A stretch of 44,820 nt of DNA from a virus, in IMG/VR virus record IMGVR_UViG_3300033388_000746, positions 1 to 44,820 of that record; one strand, given 5' to 3'. Shown here piece by piece: positions 36,698-44,119 of this stretch. Each line of letters begins with the position of its first letter. Position 1 is the first letter of the stretch. The translations under genes were made by a program, and so were the position numbers. Under the pieces are notes generated by a model. It saw nothing but the letters and a program-made list of their open reading frames with translations. It did not search any database and was not told the origin of the DNA.

Positions 36698-36705
36698 CAA
36701 ATATA
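36698..36705 (-). promoter_or_regulatory. Bacteroidota-type -7 element on minus strand (TATATTTG)
   Basis: The plus strand reads CAAATATA, so the minus strand carries TATATTTG, 17 bp upstream of the ATG at 36681. It lies in the only sizeable gap at the end of the leftward operon and may start a separate transcript for the two terminal genes. Its -33 box is not visible. Confidence 0.4.
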
Positions 36706-36719
36706 AAAAAAAATAGGAC

Positions 36720-37058
36720 TTATCCTAATTCTTCGGGATTTTTTATATAACAATTTAATAATCGTAAATCTAAATACTCATCCATAGATATCATTGTTAT
36801 GTCACTTAAGATAGTAGGACCATTATCTTGACGTATAATTTCAATAGCAAAAGTAATGTGAGAATCATCAATATCAACAATACATCCCCCTAAAATCTGT
36901 GACGTTAGATTGTTTTTTGGTATTTCTGGTAAATATTTTTGTATGAATGTTGCTATTTTTACAGCTCTTACTATTTTAAATTCTTCTTGTAAGTTTTCAA
37001 TAAAATCATCATCAACACTCCATTTAATCGCCTCTGTAGATTTCTGTTTTAATTCCAT
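36720..37058 (-). CDS. Hypothetical protein (112 aa)
   Basis: This protein begins MELKQKSTEAIKWSVDDDFI, has a helical section ENLQEEFKIVRAVKIATFIQ, and then strand-rich sequence GGCIVDIDDSHITFAIEIIR with an acidic loop. It ends in YLDLRLLNCYIKNPEELG. It overlaps the start of the upstream VRR-NUC gene's 3' end by 35 bp, so translation of the two is probably coupled. No enzymatic motif was found. Its place beside a nuclease and a helicase suggests a small DNA-metabolism accessory protein. Confidence 0.55.
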   Translation of the reverse strand: MELKQKSTEAIKWSVDDDFIENLQEEFKIVRAVKIATFIQKYLPEIPKNNLTSQILGGCIVDIDDSHITFAIEIIRQDNGPTILSDITMISMDEYLDLRLLNCYIKNPEELG

Positions 37059-37266
37059 GATCTTTTAATTGTTTTATTCTAAACTGTTGTATAGCAGACA
37101 CTTTACCTCTTGGTTTTTTTATTTCAGAAAATAATACGTCTGAGTCTTTGGGAATAGCTATTAAATCTGGTATTCCGTTTTTATTTGTTACTGTTAATTT
37201 AATTACATAATAACCTAACTCCTCCAATTGTTTTATTCTTTTTAATTGGATTTGATTCTCAGTCAT
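37024..37266 (-). CDS. VRR-NUC family nuclease
   Basis: An 80-aa stand-alone VRR-NUC domain. GIPDL (residues 31-35) supplies the catalytic aspartate, and FSEIKKPRGKVSAIQQ (46-61) carries the E-x-K pair of the PD-(D/E)XK active site together with the conserved K/R-G-K-x-S-x-x-Q helix. Such minimal nucleases in phages cut branched DNA or flaps and are often next to a helicase. Here an SNF2-type helicase lies 1 bp upstream, so the two may act together in repair, recombination or packaging resolution. All key residues appear intact. Confidence 0.88.
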   Translation of the reverse strand: MTENQIQLKRIKQLEELGYYVIKLTVTNKNGIPDLIAIPKDSDVLFSEIKKPRGKVSAIQQFRIKQLKDHGIKTEIYRGD

Positions 37267-37267
37267 T

Positions 37268-38509
37268 TTACAAATCTAATGAATCTCTTTTAAAGTGTGA
37301 CAACGTATAATCTTTCTTTTTGACTACAGCTTTGTAGATGTCATTTTCAATTCCTTTATTACTAAAAATCCAATAAATTTTATTATACTTTCTATCTTTT
37401 GTAGTCATCCTATCACGACTTTGGAAATAAGAAGTAGCACTGAAATCAATATTATAGTACACCAGAGCTTCTGCCTCTTTTAAACTGACACCCTCTCTAC
37501 CAGCTACTATTTGTAATGCAATACATTTGTCTGTCTCTTTAAACTCTTGCAAGTCATTAGTCAATTCATCACCATAAATTTCTTTTAGAGCTTTATACTC
37601 TTGTGTGAATTTATAAAAGATAGCTATTTTTTTATCTTTAAAATATTTTTTAATAAAATTAACTTTACTGTAATCTACTGTCATTGAGTTTCCACTTTCA
37701 AATTTTACAGTTCCCGAACAAAGTTGGTGTACTTTTGACATTAGTTTTACACCTGTGTCTCCTAATATTACCTCTCCTTCTCCTTCAACTACTCTATCTC
37801 TTTTTAATCTTCTAATTAATTGTTTAGTCTGTTCTTCTAACTCTACATATAATATTTTTTCCTCTGTTTGTGTTTTAAAACCTGCAGAGCGTTGCGTATA
37901 ATTAATTTTAAAGGGGTTTATAGCCTCTATAATAGACTTTAATCCTTTTGAGTAGTCATTAATCATCATACTATTTATTTTACGCTGTGATACGTTTACA
38001 TAGGTTTTAGCAAAAGCATAAAAATTTTTAAACTTATAAAATGGGTTATTGCGTACACCATATACTTGATGATACATTTGGCTGTATGACTCTGGTGTTG
38101 GTGTCCCCGAAAGAAACAATACATAAGGCGTAGATCTTCTAAATATTTCCTTCACTTGTTTCGCTCTTTTATTAGGACGAGGAAACGCACCCAATGAATG
38201 TGCCTCGTCACATATAACTACATCCCAATTTGTTTGTGGTATTTTATGTAAAGACTCATAATTTATTACTTCCAAATAATATGGAGGTTTTAATAAATAA
38301 AAATCATGCTCTATACTTGAAATAGCTTTTTTCTTTGTAATAAACAAAACATTCTTAGCGTTTAGTTCAGAACAAATACCTAATGCAGTTAATGTTTTAC
38401 CAGTCCTAACTTCCATAGCTAAGTAAACAAAATTACTATAGCCATACATTAATATGTTAACAGCTTTTTTTATTATATCTGATTGATAATCTCTAAATTT
38501 TATTTCCAT
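37268..38509 (-). CDS. SNF2/DEAH-type superfamily 2 helicase
   Basis: This 413-aa SF2 ATPase has Walker A MEVRTGKT (residues 32-39), DEAH (101-104), motif III-like LSGTPTP (133-139), and a C-terminal lobe with GREGVSLKEAEALVYYN. Motif VI is the QSRDRMT variant (363-369), in place of the common QxxGRxxR. The layout (single compact N-lobe, DEAH box and missing insertions) is that of phage SNF2-like helicases that remodel DNA or displace proteins from it. It overlaps the methyltransferase-like gene by 10 bp and sits before VRR-NUC, forming a probable recombination/repair pair. Confidence 0.88.
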   Translation of the reverse strand: MEIKFRDYQSDIIKKAVNILMYGYSNFVYLAMEVRTGKTLTALGICSELNAKNVLFITKKKAISSIEHDFYLLKPPYYLEVINYESLHKIPQTNWDVVICDEAHSLGAFPRPNKRAKQVKEIFRRSTPYVLFLSGTPTPESYSQMYHQVYGVRNNPFYKFKNFYAFAKTYVNVSQRKINSMMINDYSKGLKSIIEAINPFKINYTQRSAGFKTQTEEKILYVELEEQTKQLIRRLKRDRVVEGEGEVILGDTGVKLMSKVHQLCSGTVKFESGNSMTVDYSKVNFIKKYFKDKKIAIFYKFTQEYKALKEIYGDELTNDLQEFKETDKCIALQIVAGREGVSLKEAEALVYYNIDFSATSYFQSRDRMTTKDRKYNKIYWIFSNKGIENDIYKAVVKKKDYTLSHFKRDSLDL

Positions 38510-39135
38510 TGTTCTGTAATTGCTTTAGCCATTCCTTCAAATGTTTTACTTCTTAAAGTTCTACGCTGCTCTGGTGTTTTTGCTTTTTTTAATGCATCCA
38601 TATACCATTGTGCTTGACGTTTCTTTTTACCATTTTTATCTACCCATTCAAAAAACTCTCCTTTACTAACCATATTTGTAGGTGTAAGTAGAGGTAAGTT
38701 TTTTAACCAAAAACAAGTAGATTTTGATGCTTTATCTCCAAACCAATAAGGATGGACTATTTGATCGGGCTTTCTAATTTTAGAACTTAGAACGCTAATA
38801 GGGTTTTCTACAGCTATTTTATCAATAGGTGCATTCATTAATTTTTTTACAAATTCTATTGCTTTGTTTTGATTATTTAACCTTTCTTGATTAACACTTC
38901 CATCTTTGTTATACATCCATCTGGCTCCACTGACAGCTAAGTAAGTGCATGGAGGATGAGCAATCATCATATCGTATTTACCACTATATGCTTCTTCTAT
39001 TGCATCTCCTTTAATATGCCACTGTGGGTTACCCCCACTACAATCTAACAAATCACATGAATATGCTTCATAACCATTCTCTCTATACAAGTTTGTTATG
39101 GTTTGTGATTCTTCACAAGCTATTAATATTTTCAT
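38500..39135 (-). CDS. Compact C5-methyltransferase-like protein
   Basis: This 211-aa protein has HPPC (residues 60-63), which resembles motif IV of cytosine-5 methyltransferases with its catalytic Cys, and VENP (109-112), which resembles motif VI. Motif I is not FxGxG but LIACEESQTI (residues 4-13), so the usual SAM-binding loop is altered. No target-recognition domain is present. It may be a stand-alone base- or nucleotide-modifying enzyme, or a degenerate relative, as similar short proteins in other phages are usually annotated. Its stop and the helicase start overlap by 10 bp, and its ATG overlaps the primase-helicase stop by 4 bp. Confidence 0.6.
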   Translation of the reverse strand: MKILIACEESQTITNLYRENGYEAYSCDLLDCSGGNPQWHIKGDAIEEAYSGKYDMMIAHPPCTYLAVSGARWMYNKDGSVNQERLNNQNKAIEFVKKLMNAPIDKIAVENPISVLSSKIRKPDQIVHPYWFGDKASKSTCFWLKNLPLLTPTNMVSKGEFFEWVDKNGKKKRQAQWYMDALKKAKTPEQRRTLRSKTFEGMAKAITEQWK

Positions 39136-41516
39136 TCTTCTGGAATTTTAAATTCAATATATCTACCACTCATATCTCTACCCTCTAAAAATTCTACATT
39201 ATATTTGAATACAGAATAAGATCTAATCCACCCCCAAAACTTAATACGTGAAATAGTAAATTTAGATTTTGGAGCAAAATCAGGATGTTCATTAATAAAA
39301 TCTTCATACAAATCTTGTTTATATATTCTTGAATTAGGTTTTAACATTTCATTAGGCTGACTACCAGCTATTAACCCACACCATTCAATAAACTCATGAC
39401 AAGTCTCAGCAGATAATTTTCTAATTTTAAGATTTACAAACTGACTTTTAAGTAAACCTTTACCTAAATAAATTTGTAAGTTTTGTATCATATAATTATC
39501 AAATTGACACCATTCCTCATCATCCCATTCACCAAACATAAGTTTACCAAATTCTACCAATGGAGTAAATTCTTTAGTGTAATGCTGTGCAAGCTCTAAC
39601 TCCCACTTTCTTCTTTCAAATGAAGATCCTTTACCTTTTATTGCATAGTTTGTTGTTAATGCTACTTTAGGTGATTTAGAAAAAGGTATTTTAATTGCAT
39701 CTTTATTTTTCTTTTCTAAAGTTAATCCTTCTGTGATTACAGAAAACAATCGCTCAAAATCAAATGATTTTTTTACGTCATCAAAACATAGTATTTGCGT
39801 ATCTGCAGAAACTAATTGATATGCAAATGACTTTTCAAAAGCAAATGATTTGCCATCAATTGTTACGTTTTTTTTCATATGAGACAGGCCATTCATAAAC
39901 AAACCTTTACCTGTACCTCCTTCAGGATTGTCAGAAATAACTTCGTCATTTAATATTACTGCAGGACAATATGATAAATTTTTCCATCCATGTAGTAAGT
40001 AACCTATTGTAGATTCCATAGAAGCTATTCGGCTTATATCTTCTCCACAAATATTAGATATAAAAGTTTTATAATCACACTTACCAACCTTACACATAGT
40101 AAAATTTCTATCAATGACATGGTCTCTCCATACATAACCACCTAAATCAATATAGTCTATTAAAGTAATTTCATCAACTGTAATTTTAACAGCACAATTC
40201 ATGTAATATAAATACGCTGTTGTCTTTGTGTCTTCAATAAAAAACACATTGATAGATGACAATAAGGTTAAAAATTCTTCTCTAAAATATTTAGTTTTTT
40301 CTGCAAAATAATTATAAACAGATAAATCATCTATAGTTAGTAAATAGCTTAAAACAAAATCTTTAATTTCTTTTTCTGAAGTATGATCAATTAAATTATT
40401 AGTGACTCTTACAAATACATAGTTCTTACTTCCTTCCGGATTAAATTTATAAAAACCGTTGTCCTCTAAAAAGTTTTTAAATAATATATGAGTAATTTTT
40501 ACAACTCCTTTGTCACTCTTTGTCCAAAACTGATGAACTGCTTGTTCTTCTTCAAGACGAACCATTACATTTTCAATATCTACGACATCAATATTTTCGT
40601 CTTCTAATTGACATCGTATTTCTTTTTTTGGCACTCCTCTTCTTAGCTGTTGTTTAATTAAGTTTACCCTATCTTCGTCTTCATAATATTTTGTTCCAAA
40701 ATTTTGTGTGTTTGCATATGCAGACTGTATAGTTCTTTTTATTTCATTTAAATTAAAATCTTTACTATCAAAATTACCCATGACATACTCAGCTAAATTT
40801 TGAGGAACACCAAAATCATTAAAGGCAGCTGCCAGAATGTATACATTATTATTTCTCTCTCCGTTTTTTAATCCATATTTCTTTTCCCACCATTTAACTA
40901 ATATATCTACAATTTTATTTTCATCAGTGATAGGGATAGTTGGTTTATCTATTTGTTTATTAACTTCTACAAACTCTGTTTCTTCAATTTTATCCCAAAG
41001 ACTTGAGGTTTTATTAATGTATATAAGAGGATCATAGCTTTCGTAACATACACGTGAAACATTTTGTGAAGTTGAATCAAAATAAGGGGAGTCTAAATAT
41101 TTTTGTAAAGATTTAAAATATCTTTTATGGTTTTCTACTATAGGAGGAATTTTTACTAATGCCTTTAGCCCTTTTCCACTTGGCGAAACAAAAACACTAA
41201 AAATAAACTTGTTCTTAGTTAATTTTTCTTTTTCTTGTAATAATTCTTTGTTTGTTTTATATCCATCAAAATCTAAACATATTAAGCCACTATGCTCAAG
41301 TAATGATTTGTCATTTCTTTTATTAAACTTACCACTAAAACATATAGCTGGTAATAATTTTTTTAATTCGTTTCTTTTATCTTTATCTTTTTCTTCTCTA
41401 ATCTTTTTTACTATTTCAGAAGAATTACCTTTTTCTATTCTCTCTAATGTAACTTCTACTTCTCTGTAAAAAGGTTGATCAGTATTTTTTATGTCTTTAA
41501 AAATTGTTATTTCCAT
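39132..41516 (-). CDS. VirE-N / SF3 primase-helicase
   Basis: This 794-aa replication protein has an N-terminal BT4734/VirE-N-type domain (residues about 20-140) with SGLICLDFDGYKT and SPSGKGLKALVKIP, the active site of a primase-like fold. A PriCT-type helical section (about 210-270; NGERNNNVYILAAAFNDFGV) follows. The C-terminal SF3-type AAA+ helicase has Walker A GGTGKG near residue 530, Walker B ILCFDD near 575 and a motif C TTN near 620. It probably primes and unwinds DNA at the phage origin. It is the first gene after a strong terminator, and the leader is an AT-rich tract with inverted repeats. No phage DNA polymerase is present, so host polymerase would extend its primers. Confidence 0.85.
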   Translation of the reverse strand: MEITIFKDIKNTDQPFYREVEVTLERIEKGNSSEIVKKIREEKDKDKRNELKKLLPAICFSGKFNKRNDKSLLEHSGLICLDFDGYKTNKELLQEKEKLTKNKFIFSVFVSPSGKGLKALVKIPPIVENHKRYFKSLQKYLDSPYFDSTSQNVSRVCYESYDPLIYINKTSSLWDKIEETEFVEVNKQIDKPTIPITDENKIVDILVKWWEKKYGLKNGERNNNVYILAAAFNDFGVPQNLAEYVMGNFDSKDFNLNEIKRTIQSAYANTQNFGTKYYEDEDRVNLIKQQLRRGVPKKEIRCQLEDENIDVVDIENVMVRLEEEQAVHQFWTKSDKGVVKITHILFKNFLEDNGFYKFNPEGSKNYVFVRVTNNLIDHTSEKEIKDFVLSYLLTIDDLSVYNYFAEKTKYFREEFLTLLSSINVFFIEDTKTTAYLYYMNCAVKITVDEITLIDYIDLGGYVWRDHVIDRNFTMCKVGKCDYKTFISNICGEDISRIASMESTIGYLLHGWKNLSYCPAVILNDEVISDNPEGGTGKGLFMNGLSHMKKNVTIDGKSFAFEKSFAYQLVSADTQILCFDDVKKSFDFERLFSVITEGLTLEKKNKDAIKIPFSKSPKVALTTNYAIKGKGSSFERRKWELELAQHYTKEFTPLVEFGKLMFGEWDDEEWCQFDNYMIQNLQIYLGKGLLKSQFVNLKIRKLSAETCHEFIEWCGLIAGSQPNEMLKPNSRIYKQDLYEDFINEHPDFAPKSKFTISRIKFWGWIRSYSVFKYNVEFLEGRDMSGRYIEFKIPEE

Positions 41517-41526
41517 ACTTATTCCA

Positions 41527-41600
41527 AGCTATTTTTTAGCTAACTAATTGATTATTATTATATTATATTATTATTTATTATATTCCATAGAATATAGTAA
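41527..41600. other. AT-only tract with inverted repeats, candidate replication origin or control region
   Basis: Between the terminator and the primase-helicase start lies a 34-bp stretch (41551-41584) of A and T only. On one side is the hairpin AGCTA-TTTTT-TAGCT (41527-41541). On the other is the perfect inverted repeat TATATTC-CATA-GAATATA (41579-41596). Easily melted DNA flanked by symmetric sites, next to the initiator-type primase-helicase and the SSB-like gene, fits an origin of replication. It could also be an operator/promoter for the helicase gene, because the terminator just upstream leaves that gene without an obvious promoter. Structure is seen; role is inferred. Confidence 0.4.
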
Positions 41601-41630
41601 AAAAAGAGGGAAAGAAATATCTCCCCCTCT
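41598..41630 (-). terminator. Intrinsic terminator on minus strand after SSB-like gene
   Basis: Read on the minus strand, AGAGGGGGAGA pairs with TCTTTCCCTCT over 11 bp (two G:T pairs) around a TATT loop, and is followed by seven T residues. It begins 20 bp past the SSB-like gene's stop and splits the leftward operon before the primase-helicase. Confidence 0.88.
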
Positions 41631-41649
41631 CTTTTCCTACACACAACTA

Positions 41650-41904
41650 TTAGAAAGGTAAGTCATCGCTGGAATCCACCTCTACTTTTTTTGGTTCTGG
41701 TTTCCAAGTGTCAATAGATACAGAATGTGATTTACCATACTGATCTATTTCTTTTTTCTTTTGGACATTCAGTTTAATGTATTTCTTAGAATTGTATTCA
41801 AATATATGTTCTGATGGTAAATCAGATAGACATATACTACAAGACACAAGATTTCCCTCAAACTTTGATATACCTGATCCTACAAAAATTTTTTTATCTT
41901 CCAT
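41650..41904 (-). CDS. Small SSB-like protein with acidic DDLPF tail
   Basis: This 84-aa protein ends in VEVDSSDDLPF, which closely matches the acidic C-terminal tip of single-stranded DNA-binding proteins that recruits replication and repair enzymes. The body (residues 1-65) is strand-rich, with a CSIC motif (residues 22-25) and a basic/aromatic patch (KKYIKLNVQKKK), and could bind ssDNA. ATG 41904 was chosen over ATG 41925 because it avoids overlap and has the AAATTAAAATACATTAAA leader. Position among ERF, exonuclease and primase genes supports an SSB role. At 84 aa it is shorter than a full OB-fold SSB, so it may be a reduced or divergent form. Confidence 0.6.
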   Translation of the reverse strand: MEDKKIFVGSGISKFEGNLVSCSICLSDLPSEHIFEYNSKKYIKLNVQKKKEIDQYGKSHSVSIDTWKPEPKKVEVDSSDDLPF

Positions 41905-41905
41905 T

Positions 41906-42118
41906 TTAATGTATTTTAATTTCATGCTCCAAAATGTCTAAAACGTCAGCCATAAGTTTTTGCTTATCCTGTTCGCTTTTCATAGTAGTTGGAACTTCTA
42001 CTATAAAGATTTCTCGTTTCCAAGAGAGCTTTGAAAGATAGTGTTTAATTACCTTAAAAACAATCTTTAAAACAAAAAATATTTTTCTATGCCAAATAAT
42101 ATGTCTATAGTGTTTCAT
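41906..42118 (-). CDS. Small basic hypothetical protein
   Basis: From ATG 42118 (70 aa; ATG 42127 would add three residues) the sequence is MKHYRHIIWHRKIFFVLKIV, then FKVIKHYLSKLSWKREIFIV, with an acidic/helical tail SEQDKQKLMADVLDILEHEI. The N-half is very basic and amphipathic. Lysines interrupt the hydrophobic run, so a true membrane segment is unlikely, though membrane association is possible. It overlaps the exonuclease gene by 14 bp and ends one base before the SSB-like gene. It is probably a real cotranscribed gene of unknown role. Confidence 0.5.
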   Translation of the reverse strand: MKHYRHIIWHRKIFFVLKIVFKVIKHYLSKLSWKREIFIVEVPTTMKSEQDKQKLMADVLDILEHEIKIH

Positions 42119-42860
42119 AATGTACATATTGATTTATATCAGCTAACATATGAGGACCATTTTCATTAAAGAATTTATTATATATTTCTATAGCTTGTTC
42201 TACTTTTTCTTTACCTCTATTTAAAAAATCTACAGAAGGTTCATATATACCTAAATCATGAGTCAACTTATCTATAACGTAAAAAACTAATGGTTTACCA
42301 AATAACTCTTGATAGATATATGCTTGGCTATCATAATTATATTTACGTGCAGAAAATTTAAATTTAGATATATCAGAAGTAGTTTTAATATCAATTAACT
42401 GATCCTTACATACAATGTCAGCCTTACCCTTCCAATTTAATCCTCCAATTTCTTTAACCATAGGCACTTCATACATATTATTTTCATCATATATAGCTTT
42501 TGACATTTGATGATTTTTTTTCATAACCTCAACAATAACATTTAATGCAGTTACTTCTTTAGCTAATAAATATATTTCTTTATCATTAGCTGCAACATAA
42601 TCTTTATATGCTTTTGTATTTCTACTTGCAAGTGTTAAACACACAAAATCTTCTAACTTATGTGGCTCTAACATAGCAGTGTGGAAATATCTACCCTCAA
42701 TCATTGCCTTAGTTTCTGGCTGAGGTTTTCTAAAGTTTTTTGGGTTTTTTAAAAGAGTTCCAATGTCAGAATTTGATAGCCATTGTTTCCCGTAAGTACC
42801 ATAATAATAAGAATCGTTTTTAAGGTTGTTAATTACCTCAACTAATTTATGTAATTCCAT
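42105..42860 (-). CDS. PD-(D/E)XK exonuclease (RecE/DUF3799-like)
   Basis: This 251-aa nuclease has LSNSDIGTLLKNPKNFRK (residues 28-45), IEGRYFHTAM (54-63), the catalytic aspartate in GKADIV (145-150), and IDIKTT (156-161). These are followed by YNYDSQAYIYQ (175-185), the C-terminal Gln/Tyr helix. This order is typical of the PDDEXK-like RecE/lambda-exonuclease-related family. It would resect double-strand ends 5' to 3' so that the ERF annealase, encoded immediately upstream, can pair the exposed strands. The ATG overlaps the ERF stop by one base (TAATG), confirming a coupled recombination pair. Confidence 0.87.
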   Translation of the reverse strand: MELHKLVEVINNLKNDSYYYGTYGKQWLSNSDIGTLLKNPKNFRKPQPETKAMIEGRYFHTAMLEPHKLEDFVCLTLASRNTKAYKDYVAANDKEIYLLAKEVTALNVIVEVMKKNHQMSKAIYDENNMYEVPMVKEIGGLNWKGKADIVCKDQLIDIKTTSDISKFKFSARKYNYDSQAYIYQELFGKPLVFYVIDKLTHDLGIYEPSVDFLNRGKEKVEQAIEIYNKFFNENGPHMLADINQYVHYETL

Positions 42861-43435
42861 TATAAATGCTTAGAAAGCTCTTTTTTAGTCTTTGCTGAAA
42901 CCTTAAATTTTTGTTGTACGTGTTCTACAATTACAGGAAGTCCTAATGCTTTTATTTTTGGATCAGCAATATATGATAATACATTTTTCCAATCATCTCC
43001 TCCTACTTCCAACTCTACTTTAGTATTTATTACAGGTTTTTTCTTTACCTCTGGCTTAACAGTATCGTAGATGTTTGCATCTGTATCTTTATCTGTTATA
43101 ATACCGAGCATAGAACTTAAAGAATATCTTCTGTAATACGTTATACCTGCACCAGCTGATTGATGTTTGTTCATTCCCTTCTGATCGCAGTCAGGTATAT
43201 TAGCATGGCTTTCTATAGTCTCTCCCGTAAGAGTGTGAAATAATATTGTAGTAAGTCCATCTCCTTGAACTAATTGAGTAAATCCTAAATTATGTTTTTT
43301 TAATAAAGGATTTATTTGTGCTATCATATGCTCAAGTCTTATATACTTGTAACCATATCCGTCTGTACCTTTTAATAGTACAGGAACTTCTTGTTGAAAA
43401 TCAGCAAGAGCTTTATAAATGTTTTTCTTTTCCAT
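42860..43435 (-). CDS. ERF-type single-strand annealing protein
   Basis: This 191-aa protein carries the ERF signature in residues 92-120: SAGAGITYYRRYSLSSMLGI followed by an acidic DKDTDAN. The N-terminal half has the usual YIRLEHMIAQINPLLKKH and GFTQLVQ segments. It anneals complementary single strands during phage recombination and repair, working with the exonuclease encoded by the next gene. The acidic SSB-like DDLPF protein two genes on may be its ssDNA partner. Its ATG follows an AAATT-repeat leader that also encodes the end of the preceding gene. Confidence 0.88.
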   Translation of the reverse strand: MEKKNIYKALADFQQEVPVLLKGTDGYGYKYIRLEHMIAQINPLLKKHNLGFTQLVQGDGLTTILFHTLTGETIESHANIPDCDQKGMNKHQSAGAGITYYRRYSLSSMLGIITDKDTDANIYDTVKPEVKKKPVINTKVELEVGGDDWKNVLSYIADPKIKALGLPVIVEHVQQKFKVSAKTKKELSKHL

Positions 43436-43440
43436 TTTAT

Positions 43441-43833
43441 TTAATTTAATTTAATTAGTTTATTTGTGTGATAAGCGTATTTTTTCATAATAGTATCTCT
43501 TTTTGATTTAAGATTTTTTATGTACTTATCGTTTTTACGTGTGTTTACTTCTGTCTTCATCTTATTTTTAATAAGATCAACTTTACGTTTACAGTTTTCT
43601 AAAGCTAACAATCTACAACCTTTTTCCCAACCATTAACATAAAATATATTATATTCATTTTCAGTAAGTTCTTGATAGTAATCTCCATTTTTAGAACAGT
43701 TAAGTATTTCTAATTTACTTGGGTACTTACTAATTTTAACCCCGATATTAATCATACTTATCCCACCATTTCTTTGGTAGTATATTGCATCATCATTTAA
43801 TGCTTGATTAAATATATCTTTTTTACTGTACAT
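43441..43833 (-). CDS. Hypothetical basic protein (130 aa)
   Basis: This Lys/Asn/Tyr-rich protein opens with MYSKKDIFNQALNDDAIYYQ. It has VNGWEKGCRLLALENCKRKV near the middle, and a strongly basic C-terminal half (KMKTEVNTRKNDKYIKNLKS) ending KKYAYHTNKLIKLN. The high charge suggests nucleic-acid binding. Seven codons near the C-terminus (KKYAYHT) lie in a 21-bp sequence also found in the DUF3310-like gene. It overlaps the DnaA-like gene end by 11 bp. No family was recognised; it may be an early regulator or a DNA-associated protein. Confidence 0.55.
   Translation of the reverse strand: MYSKKDIFNQALNDDAIYYQRNGGISMINIGVKISKYPSKLEILNCSKNGDYYQELTENEYNIFYVNGWEKGCRLLALENCKRKVDLIKNKMKTEVNTRKNDKYIKNLKSKRDTIMKKYAYHTNKLIKLN
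43465..43485. repeat. 21-bp direct repeat, copy 1
   Basis: This 21-bp sequence (plus strand starts TGTGTGATAAGCG, ends in T6) is identical to the copy at 44340-44360. On the minus strand it encodes KKYAYHT in the C-terminal part of the 130-aa protein. Identity across the 21 bp in an otherwise unrelated pair of genes suggests a shared functional site or local duplication. Confidence 0.85.
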
Positions 43834-44119
43834 TTTGTACTCTTTTTACAAATGCTTGATAATCTTTATCAGAAGCAATTGTCTTTTTAGCTTTTTCATA
43901 ACCCTTCATAATAGTGTTGTGTTGCACTGGTAACCCATTCTCCTCCATGAACCTTCTAATACTACTGATCTTTATAGGGCGTTCATACGCTAAGTAATAG
44001 AGCATCTGTCGTGCTTCTGGACGTGGATGAACACGTGACTTGGAAAACATATCTTGCAGTGAAATGTAAAATTTATCTGCAACTAAAGTGGCGTAAACGT
44101 TAAATATTTCTTTTTTCAT
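43823..44119 (-). CDS. DnaA domain IV-like DNA-binding protein
   Basis: This 98-aa protein looks like a stand-alone DnaA C-terminal domain. RVHPRPEARQMLYYLAYERP (residues 29-48) matches the ARQIAMYL helix of DnaA domain IV, and LPVQHNTIMKGYEKAKKTI (63-81) matches the H-S-T-V helix-turn-helix that reads DnaA boxes (here HNTI). The rest lacks the AAA+ ATPase, so it would bind DNA rather than load a helicase itself. It lies between DUF3310-like and hypothetical genes. It could bind the phage origin or compete with host DnaA, either starting phage or blocking host replication. Domain assignment is from motif order. Confidence 0.65.
   Translation of the reverse strand: MKKEIFNVYATLVADKFYISLQDMFSKSRVHPRPEARQMLYYLAYERPIKISSIRRFMEENGLPVQHNTIMKGYEKAKKTIASDKDYQAFVKRVQNVQ

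Noticed and set aside
36544-36750. Rightward 68-aa frame opposite the 63-aa gene
   Set aside because: It has unusual Cys/Phe/Ser-rich composition, lies antisense to two accepted genes, and lacks the A/T-only leader. It is treated as a shadow.
37271-37278. CAAATCTA on plus strand, a TAnnTTTG on minus strand
   Set aside because: It lies at the 3' end of the helicase gene and only 5 bp before the VRR-NUC start codon, within an operon whose genes overlap. A start here would fall at or inside the ATG, and the match is easily explained by AT-rich coding sequence.
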